Source: Deltaproteobacteria bacterium (GTDB lineage Bacteria; Desulfobacterota; SM23-61). From it: DNA of 14,265 nt. The notes under the pieces are model-generated. The model did not search any database. It saw nothing but the letters and a program-made list of their open reading frames with translations, and had not been told where the DNA came from. Made by a program: the position numbers and the translations under genes. This document shows, piece after piece, positions 1 through 5,874 of this stretch; within the stretch, counting starts at the first letter, position 1; every line of letters starts with the position of its first letter. The stretch is from contig JACRCA010000018.1 of assembly GCA_016234425.1 (NCBI GenBank), positions 1 through 14,265 on the forward strand. The letters are read 5' to 3'.

Positions 1-138
1 GCTCCCCAAAATGCCTCAATTATGTGCAGTAAAATATTAACCAGAGGGGAAAAATATGGGATAATCCAGAAATGAAGGAGCTCTACTTCACATAATCCAG
101 AGCTTCACATAACACTACTTATGTTGAGCTCAACATAA
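1..138. repeat. repeat-rich end of an unidentified inserted element
   Basis: This stretch has no convincing gene. It carries a perfect 20-bp palindrome at 119-138 (TTATGTTGAGCTCAACATAA) and two direct copies of CTTCACATAA at about 86-95 and 103-112. The pattern resembles the recombination end of a mobile element, possibly one moved by a tyrosine recombinase, but no recombinase gene is in view and I cannot name it. It abuts the point where the neighbouring RAYT reading frame breaks off, so it probably interrupted that gene. The rest of the element would lie beyond the left edge. Confidence 0.4.
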
Positions 139-321
139 AAAATGATTGGCCATCAAAACATAAGCATATAGAGAAAATCGGTATCTTTTTTTGTAGTCAC
201 CGAGCACCTCAAGATATTTCAGGAAATCTTCCTTATTCCGGAAGATTTTTTGCTTCTGATTGCCCCGGGTAATAACGTGGTAGAAAGCCCCTTCAAACTC
301 TATCCTCGGTTTCCTCGCCAT
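130..321 (-). pseudogene. truncated REP-associated tyrosine transposase (RAYT copy 1)
   Basis: From the ATG at 321 the protein starts MARKPRIEFEGAFYHVITRG, the standard N-terminus of Y1/HUH transposases of the RAYT group, which act on single-stranded REP hairpins. It runs about 60 residues and ends at MANHFLC-stop. The family continues here with NHxH, the HUH metal-binding motif, followed some 60 residues later by the catalytic Tyr. Those parts are missing, so the gene is dead. The break coincides with the palindromic repeat at 119-138. The frame stays open upstream to 462, but that extension translates the intron remnant and is not part of the transposase. An inverted-repeat end similar to that of the intact copy at 2641-3561 lies just upstream, at 355-373. 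Confidence 0.85.
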
Positions 322-354
322 AGGAACAATCCACGAAAATTTCAATAAAATCTC

Positions 355-373
355 AATATTCAAATCTGACCCC
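355..373. repeat. RAYT copy 1 terminal repeat
   Basis: The sequence AATATTCAAATCTGACCCC closely matches the right end of RAYT copy 3 (ATATTTCAAGACCTGACCC at 3543-3561). It marks the upstream boundary of copy 1 inside the group II intron remnant. The opposite end is lost. Confidence 0.7.
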
Positions 374-644
374 AAATTCCGCACAGGTTCTGCCCTGCTT
401 CCTTGGCCTTCGCTATCACTCAATAGCTCGGCTCCCTCTTGCTCCCCTTTCGGGGCTAACATTTCGACGCTGCAGGATTCACTTGATGTTACGGGCTGCT
501 GTTTCGCTCCCCTTCCTCAGGGGGTTACATCGCTTTAGCACATCCGGTCTCCCGAATTCACTGGATGCCTGCTAAGTGGTCTCCTGGCAGTTACCACAAC
601 CGGACTTGCACCGGTTAGTAGATCGATGACTTTTCAGGGCACAC
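374..644 (-). mobile_element. 5' fragment of a group IIC-type intron (domain I) inserted in an attC site
   Basis: Read on the minus strand, the fragment begins at 644 with GTGTGCCC, which fits the group II 5' splice consensus GUGYG. It continues with a hairpin AACCGG-loop-CCGGTT (616-598) whose loop contains TGCAAGT, then GTTGTGGTAACTGCC. This resembles the early domain I of bacterial group II introns. The DNA just 5' of it is a half attC (GCCTAAC plus 9 bases), which fits the known habit of class C-attC introns. About 270 bases remain. The reverse transcriptase gene and 3' domains are absent because RAYT copy 1 begins at about 373. No protein is encoded. The identification rests on motif recall and was not tested by folding or a covariance search. 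Confidence 0.65.
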
Positions 645-660
645 GAATGAATGGTTAGGC
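645..660 (-). repeat. half attC site, split by the intron
   Basis: On the minus strand GCCTAACCATTCATTC matches the first part of an attC: the RYYYAAC core plus spacer. It is followed at once by the intron 5' end instead of the L box. The stop codon of brnA (TAA, 655-657) is inside the core, as often seen in compact cassettes. The second half of the site is not in the window. Confidence 0.7.
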
Positions 661-894
661 GCGTTTTTGATACTGCGAGGTGTAGAAATCTATCACCCGT
701 CGGATCATTTTCTGGTATGACGTCCGATTTTTCTCCGCTTCCTTTTTAAAAAAATCAACACTCGCTTTGCTCAAAGAAATCGTGACCTTAACTTTGTCTT
801 CTTTTAAAACCAACTGATCCGGCGAGGGGAGAAAATCCTTAACAATTCTCAGTTTACCCATTGGTTCGTCGGTGTATTTTATTCTGCTCTTCAT
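655..894 (-). CDS. brnA: BrnA-type antitoxin
   Basis: This 79-aa protein is the probable antitoxin and autorepressor of a type II toxin-antitoxin pair. Its C-terminal half (KVTISLSKASVDFF... then RTSYQKMIRRVIDFY) has the strand-helix-helix look of a ribbon-helix-helix DNA-binding domain. The N-terminal half would wrap the toxin. Its start overlaps the end of brnT by 41 bases, giving the toxin-first order and translational coupling typical of brnTA. Its stop lies inside the attC core, so the pair forms one integron cassette. Toxin-antitoxin cassettes are common in sedentary chromosomal integrons, where they are thought to stabilise the array. The partner gene makes this assignment firm; the sequence alone is only moderately diagnostic. 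Confidence 0.82.
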   Translation of the reverse strand: MKSRIKYTDEPMGKLRIVKDFLPSPDQLVLKEDKVKVTISLSKASVDFFKKEAEKNRTSYQKMIRRVIDFYTSQYQKRA

Positions 895-1156
895 AAATCT
901 TCCTCCCTTTTCTCCAGTATCCAGCCCCCAAAATACGGATCACATTCCCCCGAGACGTGAATCGAACGGTCATTATGCCGTCATTGACGCGGCCGATACA
1001 ATAAAATCTATCTTCCTCACCGCTATGGGTTAGATCTTCTACAATTACACGGCAAGGGTCAAGAAAAGCACGTTGGGCTAACGAAAAAGAGACATTATGT
1101 TTGGCCTGGTTCTCTCTGTCTTTATCCTCATCCCATTCAAAGCGGGCTTTCTTCAT
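854..1156 (-). CDS. brnT: BrnT-type ribonuclease toxin
   Basis: This 100-aa protein opens with FEWDEDKDRENQAKHNVSF, the signature N-terminus of BrnT toxins (FEWDxxKxxxNxxKHxVSF). The middle part (EEDRFYCIGRVNDGIMTVRF, then R.ILGAGYWRKGRKIYEE) matches the rest of the fold. BrnT is a small RelE-like ribonuclease that arrests translation and is neutralised by BrnA. The length fits the family, about 90-100 residues. The ATG at 1156 follows a promoter with its own palindromes, which fits autoregulation by the BrnA-BrnT complex. All motifs look intact, so the toxin may be active. Confidence 0.92.
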   Translation of the reverse strand: MKKARFEWDEDKDRENQAKHNVSFSLAQRAFLDPCRVIVEDLTHSGEEDRFYCIGRVNDGIMTVRFTSRGNVIRILGAGYWRKGRKIYEEQNKIHRRTNG

Positions 1157-1160
1157 GGAA

Positions 1161-1202
1161 ATAATATATTATGGAGAGGTTAAAAAAGCAATACAAATGT
1201 AT
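1161..1202 (-). promoter_or_regulatory. brnTA promoter with operator-like palindromes
   Basis: On the minus strand there is a -35 TTGTAT (1196-1191), a 17-base spacer, and a -10 CATAAT (1173-1168), just ahead of brnT. A perfect 12-bp palindrome ATAATATATTAT (1161-1172) overlaps the -10, and ATACAAATGTAT (1191-1202) overlaps the -35. Both are plausible BrnA operators. The boxes were picked by eye. Confidence 0.5.
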
Positions 1203-1238
1203 GTCTTTTTGTATGGATTGTGCTGCGGATACCTTCGC

Positions 1239-1302
1239 GCCTAACGCCCGGCGTCAGGGGCGGCGCGGTTTTCGCGCCGTCCCTTGCAGGCCGATGTTAA
1301 GC
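1239..1302 (-). repeat. attC site (64 bp)
   Basis: The cores GCCTAAC (1239-1245) and GTTAAGC (1296-1302) enclose an imperfect palindrome with a GC-rich stem, GGCGCGG-TTTT-CGCGCC. Layout and length match integron attC sites. It separates the brnTA cassette from the tail of a preceding cassette gene. Confidence 0.88.
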
Positions 1303-1308
1303 AGAAAT

Positions 1309-1436
1309 TCAAATTACTTTCTCAATTCTAAAGTCATCGAAAACGTCCTGTTTCTCCTTCTCGGCATCTATGGTAGCATGTAGTGTTATGCTCCTCTTTA
1401 TTGTTCTTACTATTTTCTTTGCTTCTGGTTGCTTCT
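1309..1436 (-). pseudogene. 3' remnant of a cassette gene cut by RAYT copy 2
   Basis: An open frame runs on the minus strand from the RAYT terminal repeat to a TGA at 1311-1309, seven bases before the attC core. It encodes about 41 charged residues ending ...KQDVFDDFRIEKVI. Position and stop placement are those of a cassette gene end. The 5' part is missing because the RAYT element begins at 1437. No family can be assigned. Confidence 0.5.
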
Positions 1437-2373
1437 GGGTCGGACCAGGCCAACTCTTTGATTTTCAAACAGATAGGCCCCAATGGAAGGTATTTTTTTG
1501 CCTTAAATCCCCTTTTTCAAGGCCAAAATCGGCCCCGTAAGCAGTTGTAGCCTCTCGTAACTCGTAAGATCGATTCGCTCCTATTACTTCCCGCCACATC
1601 CCTTTTGCCCCAAGTTTTCCTTTCACATCTCTAACGAAGGCTTCGCTGCCAACAGCAATACTCTCAGTCCATCGCGGTTGGCGCTCGCGCTGGCTCTGCT
1701 TCTCTAATGCCTCTTCCACACAGCCCTTGTACGTCTTCTTGAATTCATCCATGCTCTGAATACCAAACAAATCGATCAGGCTCTCGCGATCAATCAAAGA
1801 ATACCTCTGCCGTGGATTTTGAATTTCATTATACCCGCAGAATGGCCACTCCGAAGGATGAGTCACAACCCCGGCTCGAACCGTGTTCAGATCAACATAC
1901 ACCATGCATTGACCCAAATGGAAATCCGCTTCTATTGCGGTAGCATGATAACGATCCTCCCAAAAGGCACCTTTACGATTCTTCCTCTGATTGTATTCCT
2001 GACCCGTCCTCCCAGCGACCAACTGTATTGTTTCTGGTATCACCTCCCGCTCCTGGCCATCTCTTACAATAAGGTGAATATGGTTCGAGGTAACCGTATA
2101 ATTCAGGATAGAGGTCCCAAATCGCTTCTTGGCCTCAAAAAGCCAGCGTAACCATCGACGCTGATCTCGGGCAAATTTCAACAGGAATTCTCTCTTATGA
2201 CACCGATGGGTAATGTGCCATACATAACCGGGAAGGTAGTGGCGGTTAGCCCTTGGCATTTCTATCGCCTTAGAAGCATGATTTTACTATAAAAAATGGA
2301 GTTCTAAGACAAAAAAACCGCCTTTAGGGAGACTCTTCTTCTGCAATATCCAAAAGTTACCCTGGTCCGACCC
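1437..2373 (-). mobile_element. RAYT element copy 2 with 13-bp terminal inverted repeats
   Basis: The element is bounded by perfect inverted repeats GGGTCGGACCAGG (1437-1449) and CCTGGTCCGACCC (2361-2373). It contains one transposase gene. The repeats are unrelated in sequence to those of copies 1 and 3, so this is a separate lineage. Its left end cuts a cassette-gene tail and its right end cuts a panE start. Confidence 0.8.
1465..2259 (-). CDS. REP-associated tyrosine transposase (RAYT copy 2)
   Basis: This 264-aa Y1/HUH transposase appears full length. The N-terminus MPRANRHYLPGYVWHITHRC is the RAYT start. TSNHIHLIV at about residues 57-65 holds the HUH metal-binding histidines. The segment GQCMVYVDLNTVRAGVV at about 116-132 includes the conserved region with the catalytic Tyr. 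A C-terminal extension (about 170-264) is more variable. These enzymes nick and rejoin single-stranded DNA at REP-type hairpins and are usually quasi-domesticated. The ATG lies about 100 bases inside the right repeat. It is probably a functional protein, but whether it moves itself cannot be told from one copy. Confidence 0.9.
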   Translation of the reverse strand: MPRANRHYLPGYVWHITHRCHKREFLLKFARDQRRWLRWLFEAKKRFGTSILNYTVTSNHIHLIVRDGQEREVIPETIQLVAGRTGQEYNQRKNRKGAFWEDRYHATAIEADFHLGQCMVYVDLNTVRAGVVTHPSEWPFCGYNEIQNPRQRYSLIDRESLIDLFGIQSMDEFKKTYKGCVEEALEKQSQRERQPRWTESIAVGSEAFVRDVKGKLGAKGMWREVIGANRSYELREATTAYGADFGLEKGDLRQKNTFHWGLSV

Positions 2374-2461
2374 GGCCTACGGCCCATTCTTCTCCTGCAC
2401 GCGCCAAATGGGCGCCAATCACCGACCCTAATGCTCCTGCACCCAAAATAGCGATCCTCAT
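2374..2461 (-). pseudogene. panE: 5' fragment of panE (2-dehydropantoate 2-reductase)
   Basis: After a good ribosome-binding site (AAAGGAGG) an ATG at 2461 starts MRIAILGAGALGSVIGAHLA, followed by RAGEE. This is the Rossmann nucleotide-binding start, with the GxGxxG motif, typical of PanE/ApbA ketopantoate reductases that use NADPH. Similarity ends after about 25 residues where the right repeat of RAYT copy 2 begins, and a stop follows within it. The other ~270 residues are not found here. A related NAD(P)-dependent dehydrogenase is possible, because only the first strand-loop-helix remains. No attC lies beside it, so this is probably ordinary chromosomal debris carried in with the insertions. 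Confidence 0.72.
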
Positions 2462-2526
2462 GGTTGCCTCCTTTCCAAAAAGGCCAAATGGTAATGCTTT
2501 TAGAGAGGAATGTTCATCCCCCGTAT

Positions 2527-2640
2527 CTATTCCATAAGGATGGGTTCTCTAACCAAACCCGGCGACTGCCAGTTGACTTCTTCTCCCACGAATTGGATAG
2601 CACCTGCTAAGTTTCCTCGCTCCAGAGCTGCAGGGGAGTA
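2527..2640 (-). pseudogene. 3' tail of an unidentified gene cut by RAYT copy 3
   Basis: A minus-strand frame open from the left repeat of RAYT copy 3 encodes about 37 residues ending ...GEEVNWQSPGLVREPILME and a TAG at 2529-2527. The peptide looks like a real protein end rather than random sequence. It stops 65 bases before the panE start, so the two may be remains of one operon. I do not recognise the family. Confidence 0.4.
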
Positions 2641-3561
2641 GGGTCAGGTCTTGAAATATCACTTTTTGCTTACCGCTGCCTTCGCTATCACCTTGCTGAC
2701 GGTAGTATAATGAATTCGCAAATAATCCGCAATCTCTTTCAGAGTATATCCATGACTCATGTGAGCAGCATTGATGCTTATATCTCTCTGTGCCTTCGCC
2801 TTCCGTCTGCTGAATATCTTGTCGAGAATCGGCCTGCTTACATACCTCTGCGGCCGAGGAATCTCCTTTACCTGCTTCTTATCCTCCAAAAGATCCTTGA
2901 ATTCCCCGATAAATCCCTCTTCTCCCAGCAGTACTTGACCCCGCAGTTCCCTCCACGGAGACTCCCGCTGGACCCCCTCTCGCACGAAGGCCCGGTATTG
3001 TTTCTGGCCTACGCTCCTTTTGCTGTTGAACACGCCCAGAATCCACTCCGTGGTGAGATAGTCTGGCTCCTTCCGTAGCCCCGCAGTGGTCTGGTAGCTA
3101 CTCCATCTCCAGGCTTCGGGCTTTGCGACCACCCCTGCGCGTACGGGGTTCAGTACCACATACCGGCAGAGTTCAAGAAGGTAATTTTCTTTTTGTACCA
3201 GAATCGCCTTAAAACGCCCCTGAAAGATGTGACCAGGCTTATGGTGCCTCCTGTTATATTTCTGAGTATAGATACCGTTCAGCTGGCGCATGCCGATTGA
3301 CAGATTGGCGTCGGGCGTTTCGACCATGAGGTGGTAGTGGTTATCCATGAGGCAGTAAGCGCGGCAGACCCAATTGTACCGCTTGACAACTGCGCCTAAG
3401 ATGGAAAGGAATATCTCCCGATCCTGATCGTCGCTGAATATCTTGTCCCGCGCATTCCCGCGGGTGGTGACGTGATAGACGGCTCCGGGGTTTTCGATTC
3501 GTAACGGTCTCGCCATGGAACAACTCTAGCAGAGAATTACTTATATTTCAAGACCTGACCC
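2641..3561 (-). mobile_element. RAYT element copy 3 with 19-bp terminal inverted repeats
   Basis: Perfect inverted repeats GGGTCAGGTCTTGAAATAT (2641-2659) and ATATTTCAAGACCTGACCC (3543-3561) bound one transposase gene. Its stop codon lies at the inner edge of the left repeat. The same repeat family borders RAYT copy 1. The element splits a small membrane-protein cassette on its right and an unidentified gene tail on its left. Confidence 0.85.
2659..3516 (-). CDS. REP-associated tyrosine transposase (RAYT copy 3)
   Basis: This 285-aa protein looks intact. It starts MARPLRIENPGAVYHVTTRG, has the HUH motif LMDNHYHLMVE at about residues 56-66, and the region CRYVVLNPVRAGVV at about 117-130 near the catalytic Tyr. 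The C-terminus (about 245-285: HGYTLKEIADYLRIHYTTVS) is a helix-turn-helix, common in this transposase subgroup. The enzyme would cut and join single-stranded DNA at its hairpin ends. The 19-bp repeats at both ends suggest the unit moved as a whole. Internal remnants such as the cut cassette gene at 3563 indicate insertion after the array was assembled. Confidence 0.92.
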   Translation of the reverse strand: MARPLRIENPGAVYHVTTRGNARDKIFSDDQDREIFLSILGAVVKRYNWVCRAYCLMDNHYHLMVETPDANLSIGMRQLNGIYTQKYNRRHHKPGHIFQGRFKAILVQKENYLLELCRYVVLNPVRAGVVAKPEAWRWSSYQTTAGLRKEPDYLTTEWILGVFNSKRSVGQKQYRAFVREGVQRESPWRELRGQVLLGEEGFIGEFKDLLEDKKQVKEIPRPQRYVSRPILDKIFSRRKAKAQRDISINAAHMSHGYTLKEIADYLRIHYTTVSKVIAKAAVSKK

Positions 3562-3562
3562 C

Positions 3563-3746
3563 AAATCTCCACAAATCTCCAGCGATTGTCAAGAGAAGAT
3601 AATTTCTGAAGCATATTTGCTTGCCGCTGAAGTTTTATTTGACGATAAATAAGGCCAAGACTAATTGCTATGGCGAAAAATTGGGCCATAGACCAAAACC
3701 ATGATGCCTCCACACCAAGAATATTTGTACTTATCCAATTCCACAT
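3563..3746 (-). pseudogene. truncated single-span membrane-protein cassette gene
   Basis: The better start is the ATG at 3746, preceded by AAAAGGAG, rather than an upstream codon. The protein begins MWNWISTNILGVEASWFW, then a hydrophobic segment (about residues 15-34, FFAIAISLGLIYRQI), then a charged stretch QRQANMLQKLSSLDNRW. Proteins of this plan, one N-terminal membrane helix and a cytoplasmic helical domain, are frequent in integron cassettes and of unknown role. The frame runs into the RAYT copy 3 repeat after about 61 residues, so most of the protein is missing. It lies directly after the attC at 3770-3827. Confidence 0.65.
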
Positions 3747-3769
3747 GTCTACTCCTTTTTGTTTTTTGC

Positions 3770-3827
3770 ACCTAACGATCAAAGTCAGCGGTGGCTATTA
3801 GCCATCCGCTGGAGTGACTTGTTAGGC
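3770..3827 (-). repeat. attC site (58 bp)
   Basis: Cores ACCTAAC (3770-3776) and GTTAGGC (3821-3827) flank a hairpin with arms CAGCGG/CCGCTG and GGCTA/TAGCC and L boxes AAGTCA/TGACTT, with unpaired bases in between. This is a short, typical attC. It closes the SEC-C cassette. Confidence 0.9.
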
Positions 3828-3916
3828 GACATCAATACCTTATCACAAATGCCTGACCAAAGCTTCACCCCCATAGTGTCTTGCCCCAAGCCTTACTGAA
3901 TGAGGGGAACCCGACT

Positions 3917-4615
3917 CTAGTTAAGACTAAATCTCTCCTTCATCTCATATAAAGCCAATAACGGTCCCTGATCAAAGGTCTCGTGAGGATATTCATTTTT
4001 GAAGTAGTGATAATAATTCCAAATGGGTTGAATCGCATCCCTTGGACCTATAAGGCCTAACAACAGGCACAGCAGCGAAGAAGTATAGGGGTCGTTTATT
4101 GAATCCAGGATGTCCAGGAGCTGAACCCCACAATCAACCCTGGATTCATAGATGATTTCCACTGCCAACTCGGCAAATGCATCATTGCGGTTATTTCTAA
4201 GCCTTTCAATTATCCTTGGGAGTGTAACGTTTAAGAAAAGGAGAATCTTTTCCTTCAAGATCCTATGATTAAAGGGATCTGGTTCCTGCCCCATGATATC
4301 GATTAGATTTTCAGGATTAGTTTCCACTTTTATCCGCCTGGCCTCTTCTTCTCCTCTCTTTATAAATTGTTTTGTAATCTCTGAAGCGAGTCGATCTATT
4401 TGTGGATTTAAAATCATAGAATAAACAAGTCTTGCCGCAGAAATTTCCTTAATAGGATTTTTTTCGAGAAAGTCATTCGAAAATGTAGGAGGGCCGTAAT
4501 CTTTCATAGCTCGCTCAGGAAAGCTGTGATCAGGGGTCATTTTTTTGTTGAGACAGCAATTCTTGTATTTTTTCCCGCTTCCACACGGACACGGGTCATT
4601 CCTTCCTATTTTCAT
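3917..4615 (-). CDS. SEC-C motif protein of unknown function
   Basis: This 232-aa protein opens with MKIGRNDPCPCGSGKKYKNC, then C, a complete SEC-C zinc-binding motif (CPCGSGKKYKNCC, residues 9-21). The motif is known from the SecA C-terminus and many unrelated proteins, where it binds zinc and often mediates protein or nucleic-acid contact. The rest (about 50-232) is helical and shows no domain I can name. Here the motif is at the N-terminus, so it is not SecA. Placement between attC relics makes it a cassette gene. Its stop is 89 bases before the attC at 3770-3827. The frame is intact; the function is unknown. Confidence 0.85.
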   Translation of the reverse strand: MKIGRNDPCPCGSGKKYKNCCLNKKMTPDHSFPERAMKDYGPPTFSNDFLEKNPIKEISAARLVYSMILNPQIDRLASEITKQFIKRGEEEARRIKVETNPENLIDIMGQEPDPFNHRILKEKILLFLNVTLPRIIERLRNNRNDAFAELAVEIIYESRVDCGVQLLDILDSINDPYTSSLLCLLLGLIGPRDAIQPIWNYYHYFKNEYPHETFDQGPLLALYEMKERFSLN

Positions 4616-4772
4616 ATTTCACCTCAGGGTGAAGCTAAGCGGACGTGGTGATTATCGTTTTGTCGGAACCATCTCCCAAAGCTCATTCCATTTCATCGGC
4701 TGGGACTACTCAACCCTTTTTTTACTCGGCAAGGGCATCTTGCAATGTTGCCATGTAGGGTCTTCCTTTTCT
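4616..4772. other. gap with a possible eroded attC
   Basis: This 157-base gap upstream of the SEC-C gene holds no gene. At about 4627-4645 it contains GGTGAAGCTAAGCGG, which resembles the attC arm at 5396-5410 (GGTGAAGCTAAGGGG), but both cores are lost. It may be the relic of an eroded attC or a lost cassette. The SEC-C promoter, if any, would lie here. Confidence 0.35.
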
Positions 4773-4836
4773 GCCTAACGAGCGGGCTGAGAGGCGCGCG
4801 ATTTATCGTGCGTCCTTCTCAAGGTCGATGTTAGAC
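4773..4836 (-). repeat. attC site (64 bp)
   Basis: Cores GCCTAAC (4773-4779) and GTTAGAC (4830-4836) flank an imperfect palindrome (TGAGA/TCTCA, CGAT/ATCG). The last codons and the stop of the preceding cassette gene lie inside this site. Confidence 0.87.
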
Positions 4837-5381
4837 TTTTCCTTTGATATAGACCTAAAAGTATCAACCAATTTTTGTACGTTGCCCTGAACATCGCTAA
4901 ACTTAATTTTTTTGTCATCTATGGTGAATGACGCAGTATTTGGCCAATTAATAGTTTTGTTTTTAGGGTCTGAAATTAATAATAAAAAGAGCGCATAGAC
5001 CATTAATTTAGACAAAAGGAATACTCCATTTTCATCCACACCTATGCTGGGAGAGTCAACAATTTTGATCCTCGGGTCTAGTTCACCTTCATGTAACAAG
5101 GCGCATCGAACCAACTTGTAAACAACCTCTTCAAATTTCATATATTTATCGCCGCTTACTTGAAATGCCATGTCTCCATGCACTTCAAGATGAAGTGTAG
5201 CGATTCGGGTTAAGATATATTGATGCTCCCTTATGTACCTCTTAATTCTTTCACCTGATTTTCCACCATATGTTTTTTTCGCAGTTATATCAAGATTAAT
5301 AGAAATCTGGATTAGGGCATTTATTAAGTCACCCTGAAGTATTTTTTGATAGGCTTCGATTAGGCGATAAGTATAAGACAT
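4803..5381 (-). CDS. HEPN-like cassette protein
   Basis: This 192-aa, mostly helical protein has no family I can name with certainty. The stretch YKLVRCALLHEGELDPRI at about residues 88-105 contains R-CALL-H, an RX4H arrangement like the catalytic motif of HEPN ribonucleases, followed by the common HEG. HEPN proteins act as RNases in toxin-antitoxin, abortive-infection and CRISPR-linked defence. The acidic C-terminal part could be a second domain. The stop codon lies inside the attC at 4773-4836, the mark of a tightly packed cassette. No antitoxin-like gene is adjacent. The HEPN call rests on one short motif in a helical context and needs a profile search. Confidence 0.5.
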   Translation of the reverse strand: MSYTYRLIEAYQKILQGDLINALIQISINLDITAKKTYGGKSGERIKRYIREHQYILTRIATLHLEVHGDMAFQVSGDKYMKFEEVVYKLVRCALLHEGELDPRIKIVDSPSIGVDENGVFLLSKLMVYALFLLLISDPKNKTINWPNTASFTIDDKKIKFSDVQGNVQKLVDTFRSISKEKSNIDLEKDAR

Positions 5382-5388
5382 TTTCTTT

Positions 5389-5451
5389 GTCTAACGGTGA
5401 AGCTAAGGGGGGCGCTTTTTTGCCGCGTCCCTCTTGAATGATTTGTTAGGC
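5389..5451 (-). repeat. attC site (63 bp)
   Basis: Cores GTCTAAC (5389-5395) and GTTAGGC (5445-5451) flank complementary arms AAGaGGG / CCCTTagCTT and a GCG/CGC stem. It ends the two-gene cassette at 5506-6603 and precedes the HEPN-like cassette, whose start is 8 bases from the core. Confidence 0.88.
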
Positions 5452-5505
5452 TCCTTTTTTATATCAAGCCTGAATGGTAGCCATTGTTCCTATTTTCGCC
5501 AAGCG

Positions 5506-5865
5506 TCAAAATGGGTTCTCCTTTTTTTCAGCTTTCTGCTTTTTTAATGCAATTACGAAATAAGCAATTATTGCCCAAATTGGGATTATCACAGTTGGAA
5601 CTGGGGCAGTGGCAATATGGTAAGTTAAGTTCTTTTGCAACAAGACGGCGGCAATAATAATCACAATTGCACATACTTCGAGGGCTTTTCGTAAGGAAGA
5701 AGGGCTGATTTCACCAAGTTTCCGCTTTTTGGCAGACCTGTAAGCCAATGCTCCCAAGATAATAATAATTCCTGCTATAGGAGTACTGGTCAATTTTGTC
5801 AAAGCAGAAACAATAGAAAGCACTCCGATACCAAGAGCAATTGTTGAACCAAGATGTTTTTTCAT
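5506..5865 (-). CDS. small multi-span membrane protein
   Basis: This 119-aa hydrophobic protein has about four predicted membrane spans: near residues 6-22, 28-44 (PIAGIIIILGALAY), 64-81 (ALEVCAIVIIIAAVLLQK) and 88-108. Short basic loops (SAKKRKLG) and a lysine-rich C-terminal tail follow. No enzymatic motif is visible. It is the second gene of a two-gene cassette: it starts 9 bases after the DUF5677 gene ends and no attC lies between them, so they are probably co-transcribed. A membrane partner next to a soluble helical protein recalls small defence modules, but that is inference from layout only. Confidence 0.7.
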   Translation of the reverse strand: MKKHLGSTIALGIGVLSIVSALTKLTSTPIAGIIIILGALAYRSAKKRKLGEISPSSLRKALEVCAIVIIIAAVLLQKNLTYHIATAPVPTVIIPIWAIIAYFVIALKKQKAEKKENPF

Positions 5866-5874
5866 ACTATCTCC

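Noticed and set aside
322..462. N-terminal extension of RAYT copy 1
   Set aside because: The extension translates the intron remnant and the terminal repeat; the family begins at the ATG at 321.
374..644. HEARO/IscB-type guide RNA as an alternative to the intron
   Set aside because: No IscB-like gene is nearby, and the GTGTG start beside a half attC fits a class C-attC intron better.
1171..1383. Plus-strand open frame of 70 codons
   Set aside because: It runs across the attC site and a minus-strand gene remnant and resembles no protein.
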